From CAZOOK01 sp964581385 (lineage in GTDB: Bacteria > Pseudomonadota > Gammaproteobacteria > Nevskiales > Nevskiaceae): a stretch of 64,000 bases of DNA. This document shows, one piece after another, positions 1 through 8,205 of the stretch. A program made the position numbers and the translations under genes. A model generated the notes under the pieces. The model was not told the DNA's origin. It saw nothing but the letters and a program-made list of their open reading frames with translations, and made no database searches. Location of the stretch: the NCBI GenBank assembly GCA_964581385.1, contig CAZOOK010000002.1, positions 186,001-250,000 of the forward strand, in the 5' to 3' direction. Numbering within the stretch: the first letter of the stretch is position 1; each line of letters opens with the position of its first letter.

Positions 1-546
1 TCCCTGCTCCTTCCAAGCACGCCTTTGGGCCGCCGGAAGTTCGCACGGCATAATGATCGGACTGCCATCGGAAGGAAGTGGGGCTTGGAATCCCTGCGTT
101 CGCTCGACGCTCTCGAGTACATTGTCCTTATTGCAATTCTCGCCTGCGGCGCCCTGCTGCGCGCGCTCGCGGCGTGGCACTACTGGACTTGGTTCGATGG
201 CGAATTTCCTGGGCTATGAGACGCTTCCGCAGTTACGCTGAGCCAGGGCGCAACAACCTACATTCAACAGGCCGGCGCGCCGGGCTCTGCCAACCTGCTA
301 TGGGGTCAGCTGCCGTTCTTTCGGCCACCGTTGGCGTCGTGGTACTTCGCGGCCGTCTTTCCCCTGTTCGGATTCGACCGGCTGGCGGCGGCGATTGTCC
401 AGATTGGACTCGCAGCGCTCGCGTATACAGCCATTTTCTCCGTGGCGCGTCGTGTTGTCGGATCGAAACCCGCGCTCCTGGCAATACTGCTGACGGCGCT
501 ATACCACGTCATGGAGCAGTTCCCGATGGATCCTGTCGATTTTTAG
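1..546 (+). pseudogene. Remnant of a GT39/PMT-like membrane glycosyltransferase
   Basis: One frame is open from the window edge except for a TGA at 217-219, and ends at a TAG at 544-546. Read through the TGA, it gives a first membrane helix (about 109-180), an acidic loop with FDGE, then a proline-rich FFRPPLASWYF motif (about 325-357) and more hydrophobic helices. That order (helix, acidic loop, R-P-P-L, helices) is typical of PMT-family GT-C proteins, which move sugars from lipid carriers and usually exceed 400 residues. Only about 180 residues are present, so the gene is interrupted and lacks its 3' part. It abuts the 3' end of the convergent acyltransferase gene. The start may lie outside the window. 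Confidence 0.55.
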
Positions 547-566
547 CGGACGCACCCATCCCGTGT

Positions 567-2489
567 TTACCGAGCTATGTTGCTGTCGGGAGAAGCTGGG
601 TTTCGCTCCGTTTCGGCGGAATGGCTCCCGCCTTGCGCCGAATTTATCGAGCCTGACTCCGATATTTCCTTTGCAAGCGGCTCAAATGCCTTGGCCTGTC
701 TTGCCGCCGTCACTGTTATGTGATGCGAGTCCCAGTAAAGTGGGATGCCGTCCTTAATGGGCGGGCATATGCTCGCCGTGCAGAAATAATCGGTGACATC
801 GACCACCGTGACGTTCTTCAAGCCATCGGCAGCATCTCGGAGCTTGGTCAGAATCGGCGCCGCTTCCCGGTCGAAAGTGGCCCGCGGCATTGAGCATTCC
901 GCCTCAGCGTGCTTGCGGATGCAGCGCGGCACGGTATCGCTCAGCGCTGGTGTGGGTCCGATTAGGACGACATGGCGCACTTTCGCGCTGACCGCCTCAA
1001 GTGTGCGGCGCAGTGCCTGCGGCTGGCTGCCCGTGAGTCGCCACATGGCCACGATCACAAGAGTAGGCTGACCGCCGATATGACGTACAGCCGCTGCTTC
1101 AAAATCACGACAGATGAAGTCGCTCGGATGTGTCCGATCAGGCATCCAGTCCAGCAATGGCGGGCAGGAATCATGGGACAAGTCGACAACCGGCACCGGC
1201 ATGGCCGGGCGCCAAGCAAAGGCCATAGAGTCGCCCCAGATGGCCACCTTGGCCCCGGCAGGGTCCGGACATTTAGGTACCTTGGACTCCTTCCAGATGT
1301 AGCGGCATCCACGACCCGGCAGATCCTTCTCCGCCTGAGTAGCCAAGGGAAAAGGATCGACCGCCTTTGGCGGACTTGGCTGCAATCCGAGCGCGCAGGC
1401 TGACAGCGAAAGCGTGATGCTTGTCATGGCGCCGCAAGCGACTATCCGCCACTTATCGTAACGCATGCTGCGGAACGGCTGCTCGATATACCGGTAACTG
1501 ACGAAGGCGAGCGGAAATGCAGCGGCGCAGAGCAGCAGACGTACCGGGAAACTGGTCTCACCAACACTGGTTGCACGATAGAACGCCAGCAACGGCCAAT
1601 GCCAGAGGTAAAGGCTGTATGAAATCAGGCCGATGCCGACCACAGGCTTCGATCGCAGGAACTGCCCGGCCAAACCTAAGTTGCCACCGCCATGTGCAGC
1701 GATACAGATCATGGCCGCTCCAACCACCGCCGGCAAGACTCCAAGACCGGGTATTTGCGGTAGTGGGTAGACACAAGCGACAAGGGTTATGAGCAAACCC
1801 ATCGCAGGTACCCATGCTGACATAATCCTGCGTGCGCCCATGGCGATCAGGCTACCAGTGGCCAGTTCCCAGAAACGCGGAGGCATTTGGTAAAAGGCCC
1901 ATTCCTCCCTCCAAACGATCAGCAGCTGCGCTAGTGCGAGTGACGCGACAGCGATCACGAGCGCAGTACGGCGCGGGTGGCGAGTTCGCATGATCCACAT
2001 CAATGTCAAAGGCCAGAGAAGATAGAACTGCTCCTCGACGCCAAGAGACCACAGATGCAGGAGTGGCATCTGGCCGGCTGGGGCGTCGAAGTAGTCGCCC
2101 GTGGTGAACTGAAAAAAGAAATTTGCCCCAAAGACGAAGGCGGCTCCCGCAGACAGGAATACCTGCTTCATCTCATCCGCTGGTAGCACGACGTAGGCAG
2201 CCCACGCGCTTGCCGTAGCAACGAAGATTGCTGCGGGGAAGATGCGTTGCACCCGGCGGGCATAGAACGCGAGGAAATCAGGCCGACCTGTGGTAACGAT
2301 GTCCTCGAGCAACAAAGAGGTGATCAGGTAGCCGGAGATGACGAAGAACACGTCCACGCCGACGAACCCGGCTCCGCCCAGACCTCCGTGATAGGCGAGC
2401 ACGGCGAGCACAGCAACGGCACGCAATCCATCTATCTCCGGAAGGTACTTCAGCCTCACCGAAAAATTGTCAAGATTACGTGGCACCAC
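567..2489 (-). CDS. Membrane O-acyltransferase (AT3 family) with C-terminal SGNH domain
   Basis: A 640-residue protein. The first ~370 residues are a polytopic acyltransferase-3 domain: it opens with EIDGLRAVAVLAVLAYH, which carries the family's conserved histidine, followed by GVDVFFVISGYLI and LGVEEQFYLLWPL. The C-terminal ~250 residues contain the SGNH hydrolase signatures GDS (in AIWGDSMAF) and a terminal D-x-x-H in YWDSHHIT. Proteins of this OafA/YrhL build acetylate LPS O-antigen, peptidoglycan or exopolysaccharide; the SGNH part is thought to take part in acyl transfer on the periplasmic side. A GTG at 2489 is the first usable start, because the frame has no ATG upstream before a stop. 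Neighbours suggest the substrate is a surface glycan, but which one is unknown. Confidence 0.85.
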   Translation of the reverse strand: MVPRNLDNFSVRLKYLPEIDGLRAVAVLAVLAYHGGLGGAGFVGVDVFFVISGYLITSLLLEDIVTTGRPDFLAFYARRVQRIFPAAIFVATASAWAAYVVLPADEMKQVFLSAGAAFVFGANFFFQFTTGDYFDAPAGQMPLLHLWSLGVEEQFYLLWPLTLMWIMRTRHPRRTALVIAVASLALAQLLIVWREEWAFYQMPPRFWELATGSLIAMGARRIMSAWVPAMGLLITLVACVYPLPQIPGLGVLPAVVGAAMICIAAHGGGNLGLAGQFLRSKPVVGIGLISYSLYLWHWPLLAFYRATSVGETSFPVRLLLCAAAFPLAFVSYRYIEQPFRSMRYDKWRIVACGAMTSITLSLSACALGLQPSPPKAVDPFPLATQAEKDLPGRGCRYIWKESKVPKCPDPAGAKVAIWGDSMAFAWRPAMPVPVVDLSHDSCPPLLDWMPDRTHPSDFICRDFEAAAVRHIGGQPTLVIVAMWRLTGSQPQALRRTLEAVSAKVRHVVLIGPTPALSDTVPRCIRKHAEAECSMPRATFDREAAPILTKLRDAADGLKNVTVVDVTDYFCTASICPPIKDGIPLYWDSHHITVTAARQAKAFEPLAKEISESGSINSAQGGSHSAETERNPASPDSNIAR

Positions 2490-2707
2490 ATAAGCAAGAT
2501 GCCGGCGAATGTTGTCTTCATGTTCTGAAGCTTAACCGACGTGACTGGCAAATCAGGATGAAAGACTGTTGAATACTCCTGCTCACTTGACAACGGACCG
2601 ACGCAAATTGTCACTTTTGAACGAACAAAGTGCCATAATACGAGGGCGCCGTGCGGTCATGTCTGAAAAAATCTTTATAGTTCAATATGTTAAAAGATAG
2701 TTCGGGC

Positions 2708-2723
2708 TGGCACTGGGGTTGCA
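2708..2723 (+). promoter_or_regulatory. Sigma-54 promoter of the pilin gene
   Basis: TGGCAC, five bases, TTGCA: a perfect match to the -24/-12 consensus, with GG at 2709-2710 and GC at 2721-2722 separated by ten bases. It lies about 58 bases upstream of the pilin start. Pilin genes are classically driven by RpoN with the PilS/PilR two-component system, whose genes are not in this window. The upstream AT-rich stretch (about 2600-2700) would be the place for PilR sites, but no site was identified. Confidence 0.88.
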
Positions 2724-2780
2724 GATAAGAGGTACGCAGCTTCTGCAATGCGAATAATCTCACCCATGGAGAGCAGCAAC

Positions 2781-3233
2781 ATGAAAAAGCAACAAGGCTT
2801 CACTTTGATCGAATTGATGATCGTTGTCGCGATCATCGGCATCTTGGCGGCCATCGCCATTCCGGCCTATCAGGACTACACCATCCGGTCGCAAGTGTCG
2901 GAAGGCGCGGTACTAGCGGACGGCGTGAAAACGGCTATTACTGAGTACTACAACAACAAAGGTGTTTGGCCAACCGCCAACGGAAGTGCCGGACTTGAAT
3001 CCGCTACTTCTATTACCGGAAAGTACGTGAAATCTGTCGATGCGTCTGCCGGCAAAATTACGGTTACCTTCTCCAAAGCGACGCCGCAGGAGGCTAACGC
3101 CAAAATTGACACTAAAATTTTGGTGTTCTCCGGATATGCGACAAGCACTGCCGGAAGCATCCTTTGGAATTGCAAGCCTGCTGCCGGCACGACACTTGAT
3201 AACAAGTATCTTCCTCAAGCATGCCGTACCTGA
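2781..3233 (+). CDS. pilA: Type IVa major pilin
   Basis: A 150-residue prepilin with a six-residue leader MKKQQG, then FTLIELMIVVAIIGILAA. The mature protein would start at N-methylated Phe7 with the conserved Glu5 (Glu11 of the precursor). The hydrophobic N-terminal helix continues into a globular head closed by a C-terminal disulfide pair, Cys131 and Cys148, which outlines the D-region loop. The start at 2781 was chosen because GGAGA lies eight bases upstream and the leader is of normal length; an in-frame ATG at 2766 would lengthen the leader. PilD, encoded at 22.2 kb, would cleave it, and PilB and PilC would polymerise it. Transcription is from the sigma-54 promoter at 2708 and ends at a strong terminator. 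Confidence 0.95.
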   Translation: MKKQQGFTLIELMIVVAIIGILAAIAIPAYQDYTIRSQVSEGAVLADGVKTAITEYYNNKGVWPTANGSAGLESATSITGKYVKSVDASAGKITVTFSKATPQEANAKIDTKILVFSGYATSTAGSILWNCKPAAGTTLDNKYLPQACRT

Positions 3234-3251
3234 TTTATTAACTTTCAAGAA

Positions 3252-3276
3252 GGGCCGCTTAATGCGGCCCTTTTTT
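3252..3276 (+). terminator. Rho-independent terminator after pilA
   Basis: GGGCCGC (3252-3258), five-base loop, GCGGCCC (3264-3270), then six T residues. The hairpin overlaps the probable start of the next gene (ATG at 3262, or 3277), so pilin transcription and initiation of the downstream gene are physically coupled. Confidence 0.9.
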
Positions 3277-5277
3277 ATGCGCCATCGCCATATCGCCGCT
3301 GCGGCTGCGTTGCCAGCCCTGCTTGCTCTCACATGGTGGGTGTACGCTCCCGGGCTGACCGGGACTTTTCTCTTCGACGATTTCAATAATCTCAGTGCAA
3401 TTGGAGCCTACGGTCAGATCAACAGCTGGAAGTCTCTGCTGTTCTATGTGACCTCTGGAGAGGCGGATCTGACCGGTCGCCCTCTTTCGCTGCTCACTTT
3501 TCTCATTGACGCGAATAACTGGCCTGCCGACCCAGAGCCCTTCAAACACACCAATATTCTGTTACACCTCCTAAATTGCTGTTTACTCGCCTGGGTACTG
3601 CTCAAGCTCGGGCGTCGAATCGGCTTGAACGAAGTTCATGTGCAACGGGCGGCATTGCTGGGTTCGGCTCTTTGGGCACTCCACCCTTTATTCGCATCGA
3701 CGACGCTTTATGCGGTCCAGCGTGAAGCCATGCTGCCAGCCACCTTCACGCTAGTTGGCTTTCTGCTGTGGGAATCCGGACGACAGTACTTCTTCGCCGG
3801 CTCACGCCGCGGTCTGCCAATGATGGCTGCTGGCGCCTGGGGTTGTACGCTCCTGGCCACCCTTTGCAAGGGCAATGGCATCCTGCTGCCGCTGCTGCTG
3901 CTGGTATCGGAATTCAGCCTGCCGATTTCACCGGCTCAGATAGCTGGTGACCGCTTCAAGTCCGTCAAGCGGGCTTACCGGCTACTGATTGGCCTGCCTT
4001 CCGCCTCGCTGATCCTCTGGCTGCTTGCCGGCATTCCGGCAGATATCAGTACTGCTGCCACCGGTCGGCCATGGACTTTGGCCCAACGCTTAATGACGGA
4101 AGCGCGCGTTCTTACGGATTACCTCGTGTCGCTATGGATTCCCCGCGCTTCTTTATCAGGCCTGTTCTACGACGATTTTCCGATATCCCGGACCTTGCTG
4201 GATCCATGGACTACCCTGCCCGCGGTGATATTTATCGTGATGCTGACGGCTGCCGGATTCGGTCTGCGGCGACGCGCTCCGCAATGGTCTTTCGCGATTC
4301 TTTTTTTCCTCGCGGGACAATTGCTCGAAAGCACCGTCATTCCCTTGGAACTGTTCTTCGAGCATCGCAACTACTTGCCTGCACTCCCGATGTTCTGGCC
4401 ACTCGCTTCGTGGCTCACGGAAGCTGGCCAGATGACACGACTCCGTTCCGGACTGGCCATTTCGCTTCCGGCGATATTGGCCGTACTGACGTATCTCCGG
4501 GCAGAAGTCTGGGGAGTGCCCTATGACCAAGCGTTGCTATGGGCAAAAGTCTCGCCAAACTCGCCGCGTGCGCAGGTCAATGCGGCCGACTACGAACGTC
4601 ATCAAGGCCGGTCCGATCTGGCAGCTGCAAGGCTGCGCCAGGCGATCAAGCAACACCCGGATGAGACACAACTTACGTTTAATCTTGTTGATGCAGAGTG
4701 CGATCTCGAACACTTAATGCCATCGACACTAAATCTGGTCAAAGACTCCCTCATGAGCACGAGCGTACGCGGAGAGTTTGTATATCGGTGGCTTATCGCT
4801 ACGATACCTCGGGCGGCTGCAAATGAGTGCACGGGATTGGATCTTGCTGCACTTTCAGACCTGGTCCATGCAACCCGGGAGAATCCAAAACTGTCGTCAG
4901 GCCCAGTGCATGAAGCAGATCTTCGCCAAATCGAAGGCCGTATTGCTCTCGCCGAAGGCGATGGAAAAGGTGCTCTTCAAAACTTTAACGCAGCGCTTGA
5001 TCTCCGACCGACACCCGATGTCGTACTCACGCAAGCGGCGCTGCTTGGGGCGTCCGCATTTCCAAAAATGGGACTGGAACATATTGCCCACTTTAAAAAA
5101 CTTGGCGTCAATTGGTCTGCAGCAGATGGGATGAAAACTATTCACAGATGGCTATTACTGAAGGACGATTATTGGAGCAGGGATCTGATTCGTATCGAGG
5201 CCCAGTTGCGTGCCGATTCCGCCGACCAAGACAAGCTATCGATAGCCCCCAACGCATTGCTTCCCCTCACTAGATAG
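3262..5277 (+). CDS. TMTC-like GT-C membrane protein, first of a tandem pair
   Basis: A 671-residue polytopic protein. The first loop carries FLFDDF (Asp39-Asp40) after helix one, and further on come TGRPLSLLTFLID and a HTNILLHLLN segment. This layout matches the TMTC/DUF1736-like class of GT-C glycosyltransferases, which use polyprenyl-phosphate sugars. About ten hydrophobic segments are followed by a soluble C-terminal ~220 residues with helical, TPR-like pairs. ATG at 3262 has AAGAAGG upstream; ATG at 3277 is an alternative without a visible ribosome site. A paralogue follows at 5385. Position directly behind pilA suggests a role in pilin modification, but this is inference. TPR assignment is moderate. 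Confidence 0.7.
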   Translation: MRPFFMRHRHIAAAAALPALLALTWWVYAPGLTGTFLFDDFNNLSAIGAYGQINSWKSLLFYVTSGEADLTGRPLSLLTFLIDANNWPADPEPFKHTNILLHLLNCCLLAWVLLKLGRRIGLNEVHVQRAALLGSALWALHPLFASTTLYAVQREAMLPATFTLVGFLLWESGRQYFFAGSRRGLPMMAAGAWGCTLLATLCKGNGILLPLLLLVSEFSLPISPAQIAGDRFKSVKRAYRLLIGLPSASLILWLLAGIPADISTAATGRPWTLAQRLMTEARVLTDYLVSLWIPRASLSGLFYDDFPISRTLLDPWTTLPAVIFIVMLTAAGFGLRRRAPQWSFAILFFLAGQLLESTVIPLELFFEHRNYLPALPMFWPLASWLTEAGQMTRLRSGLAISLPAILAVLTYLRAEVWGVPYDQALLWAKVSPNSPRAQVNAADYERHQGRSDLAAARLRQAIKQHPDETQLTFNLVDAECDLEHLMPSTLNLVKDSLMSTSVRGEFVYRWLIATIPRAAANECTGLDLAALSDLVHATRENPKLSSGPVHEADLRQIEGRIALAEGDGKGALQNFNAALDLRPTPDVVLTQAALLGASAFPKMGLEHIAHFKKLGVNWSAADGMKTIHRWLLLKDDYWSRDLIRIEAQLRADSADQDKLSIAPNALLPLTR

Positions 5278-5384
5278 TACCTGCGCCCCCACCTTCAGCT
5301 CAGTAAAGTCATTGATTTCATTTTCAAGAACACCCTTTCTCACTTTCCACCCACCGCCCACAATCCTCCGATCGCCGAGTTCGC

Positions 5385-7289
5385 ATGATTATCAGTCTAA
5401 GACGACTGTTACGCACTCCCGCTCCGTGGCTCATCGGGATTCTGGCCATATGCTTATTTATCTATTGGCCCGGCTTGCATGGGAGCTTTCTGTTCGACGA
5501 TTTTCCGAATATCGTAGATAACCCCAATGTCCATGTCACCTCTTTGACTCTGCGGGAATGGAGCCAAGCTGCGCTGGCGTCCCCTGCCAGTGAATTGAAG
5601 CGGCCGCTTAGCATGTTGAGCTTTGCCGCCAATGAATATTTTACCGGCAGCCACCCGTTTCCAATGAAGCTCACGAATCTTGTGATTCATCTGCTTAATG
5701 GCGTATTGCTATTTTTATTCTTGATTGCGCTGTTCAAGCTCTGGAACAGAACGCTTGCCGTACCGTTTTCCAAGAATCAGCTCGCATGGATAGCATTTTC
5801 AGTAACTTCGGCGTGGTTGCTCGCTCCGATAAATCTGACCAGCGTCCTCTATGTCGTCCAGCGTATGGAGAGCCTCGCCCAAACATTCGTACTGCTGGGC
5901 CTGTGGGGCTATGTGGTCAGCAGAGCCCGTCTGCTCGATGGCAAACCAGGAATGACTCAGCTGGCCACGGTTCTGTGCAGCTGCACTGTGCTCGGTCTGT
6001 TGTGCAAGGAAACTGCCGTGCTGCTGCCTTTCTACGCGGCGCTCATAGAGCTGGCGATTCTTGGATTTGAAGGCAAGGACCCTGCAGTCAAGAAACGCCT
6101 GCACCTGTTTTACATCCTGTTTCTGGTCCTGCCAGGATTAGCCGGATTGGCATGGCTTGCTCCAAGAACCTTCGGTCCCGGCACCTATATTGGCCGGCCT
6201 TTTACGATCGGCCAACGGTTGCTCACCGAACTTCGTGTTGTCACGGACTATATCGGTTGGACGTTGTTGCCGCTTCCAGATCAGCTAAGTTTCTATCATG
6301 ATGACATTGCATTGTCCTCGAGCCTCATAAATCCACCACAGACGCTCGTTTGCATAATTTTTCTGATGGGGCTTTTAAGCGTAGCGCTATGGCAACGCCG
6401 GCGCCACGCCTTATTGAGTCTCGGCCTTTTGTGGTTTTTCGCCGCCCATTCTCTTACTGCGACCATAATTCCTCTGGAGTTAGTCTTTGAACATCGTAAC
6501 TATTTCGCATCAATAGGCTTATTTATCGCCGCAGCTGACATTGTGCTTCTGCTTCCACTTCAGCTGAAATTGGTGCGGTGGCTCGCACCAATTGGAATGG
6601 GCACTTTACTCGCGTTTACGACGGCTTTGAGAGCGCAGGAGTGGTCCAATCCACTCCGCCTCGCCTACACTGAGGTGGCAGAACATCCTCTATCACCGCG
6701 GGCTAACTATGAGCTCGGAAGGCTGCTCGTCATCGCATCAAATTACAAATCGGATTCTCCGTTTGTTCCTGAAGCCATTAAAGTATTAGATAGAGCCCGG
6801 CTGCTTCCAGGCTCGAGCGCACTGCCGGAATCCGCGTTACTGCTGCTCGCATATCATACGCATCAACCGGTAGATATTCAGTGGTATCAAAGCCTCGAAA
6901 CCAAGCTGCGCGTGCAACCGCTCAGCGCTGAAGACATCTCGTCATTGCAATCACTATTGAGTTGCGAAGTTCAAGACAAATGTCCGATTCGGCCAGATCA
7001 AATGCTCAGCCTATTTCTTGCTGCGCTCTCTCACCCCAATCCACCATCACGACTGCTCGGAATTTACAGCGATTTCGCTGTCGCCGTACTGCATGACTAC
7101 GCGCTAGCCGAACGGCTCCTTGTCCAGGCAGCAGCAACGACCTCCGATAACGAACGTTATAGACACGATTTATTGCGAGTGCGGCGTCTTGAAGGCAATA
7201 AGGATGCGACAAATGTATTGAGCAATGAAACCCAGAAATCATCGTCTGTCCAAGTTCAGCCTCAGACCGCCGTCTCTTCAACTCCATGA
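5385..7289 (+). CDS. TMTC-like GT-C membrane protein, second of a tandem pair
   Basis: A 634-residue paralogue of the preceding product. It shows the same FLFDDF motif (Asp38-Asp39), LKRPLSMLSFAANEY, KLTNLVIHLLNGVLLF, a conserved VVQRMESLAQ segment (the neighbour has AVQREAMLPA) and PLELVFEHRNYFAS (the neighbour has PLELFFEHRNYLPA). These shared blocks show an old tandem duplication. The C-terminal ~200 residues are soluble and helical, probably TPR-like. The paired acidic residues in the first periplasmic loop are the expected catalytic or metal site of GT-C enzymes. Substrate unknown; two copies could act on different sites or in sequence. Confidence 0.7.
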   Translation: MIISLRRLLRTPAPWLIGILAICLFIYWPGLHGSFLFDDFPNIVDNPNVHVTSLTLREWSQAALASPASELKRPLSMLSFAANEYFTGSHPFPMKLTNLVIHLLNGVLLFLFLIALFKLWNRTLAVPFSKNQLAWIAFSVTSAWLLAPINLTSVLYVVQRMESLAQTFVLLGLWGYVVSRARLLDGKPGMTQLATVLCSCTVLGLLCKETAVLLPFYAALIELAILGFEGKDPAVKKRLHLFYILFLVLPGLAGLAWLAPRTFGPGTYIGRPFTIGQRLLTELRVVTDYIGWTLLPLPDQLSFYHDDIALSSSLINPPQTLVCIIFLMGLLSVALWQRRRHALLSLGLLWFFAAHSLTATIIPLELVFEHRNYFASIGLFIAAADIVLLLPLQLKLVRWLAPIGMGTLLAFTTALRAQEWSNPLRLAYTEVAEHPLSPRANYELGRLLVIASNYKSDSPFVPEAIKVLDRARLLPGSSALPESALLLLAYHTHQPVDIQWYQSLETKLRVQPLSAEDISSLQSLLSCEVQDKCPIRPDQMLSLFLAALSHPNPPSRLLGIYSDFAVAVLHDYALAERLLVQAAATTSDNERYRHDLLRVRRLEGNKDATNVLSNETQKSSSVQVQPQTAVSSTP

Positions 7290-7395
7290 AAGAGCAGGGA
7301 TTGATGGTGATTTTTGATTTTCTATGATATTGGTAGCTTTCGCATGAAGAGCTTCCACACGCGGATATCCAACAACGCGATGAGCATGGATCAAT

Positions 7396-8163
7396 ATGAA
7401 ATGTCCAGAAGGGAAGTCCACTGCATCGGCCGCTGACCTACCTCGTTGGGGTGCGGTTCGTCGAAATGAGAAAGCCCAGCAGATTCTGTCGGTCATTCAA
7501 ACTCGGCTTTCATCATCCATCGAACTAAAAGAAGCCGTGATCTGCGACTTGGGCTGTGGAAACGGTGTCATCTCTGCCAATTTCGCACCACTGGTTCGTC
7601 ACGTATATGCAATTGATCCCGAGCCTTGGCCTACGTGGCCTGCACTAGCTGGAAAATCGACAAATCTGGAGTTCATCAATGAACCCGTCGAGTCGCTTTC
7701 ACTGCCCGATGCGATAGCGGATATTGTCATCTGCAATCAAGTGTATGAGCATGTAGCGTCACCACAACTATTGATTGCCTCTATTCATCGGCTATTGAAG
7801 CCCGGAGGATTGGCATATTTTGCCGGTCCCAATCTATTGTGGCCGATAGAGCCACATACTTTTTGGCCAATCGTTCATTGGCTTCCGAGAAAATTTTCAG
7901 TGGGCCTCATGCGCTTCTTGGGGTCGAATGCAATACTTGACGCTAACTCAGCAAGTTACTGGACACTGAGACGCTGGCTCAATGAGTTCTCCATCTGCTC
8001 TGGACTTCAACATGTTGTCTTTCATAGAACTCAACAACTATCACCTGTATTAGCGCATGCTGTCGTGAATCGGATACCAGAAGTTGTTTGGCGCGCCATA
8101 AATCCAGTAGCGCCAGGGTTTGTGTTCCTTCTTGAGAAGAATAGAGAGTCGAAGGTGACTTGA
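7396..8163 (+). CDS. Class I SAM-dependent methyltransferase
   Basis: A 255-residue protein with the SAM-binding motif I CDLGCGNGVISANF near residue 50, an acidic residue at the end of strand two (AIDPEP), and motif IV VICNQVYEHV followed by LLKPGGLAYF. This is the UbiG/Methyltransf_11 layout. The C-terminal part (PIVHWLPRKFSVGLMRFLG) resembles methyltransferases found in glycan clusters. It sits among glycan genes in the same orientation, so a sugar or polyprenyl-linked glycan is the likely substrate, but the sequence does not show which. No strong ribosome site is visible before the ATG. Confidence 0.75.
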   Translation: MKCPEGKSTASAADLPRWGAVRRNEKAQQILSVIQTRLSSSIELKEAVICDLGCGNGVISANFAPLVRHVYAIDPEPWPTWPALAGKSTNLEFINEPVESLSLPDAIADIVICNQVYEHVASPQLLIASIHRLLKPGGLAYFAGPNLLWPIEPHTFWPIVHWLPRKFSVGLMRFLGSNAILDANSASYWTLRRWLNEFSICSGLQHVVFHRTQQLSPVLAHAVVNRIPEVVWRAINPVAPGFVFLLEKNRESKVT

Positions 8164-8205
8164 CTTAATAGATTGCTGAGAAATTCAGCTTTTTTGAGAG
8201 AGCCG

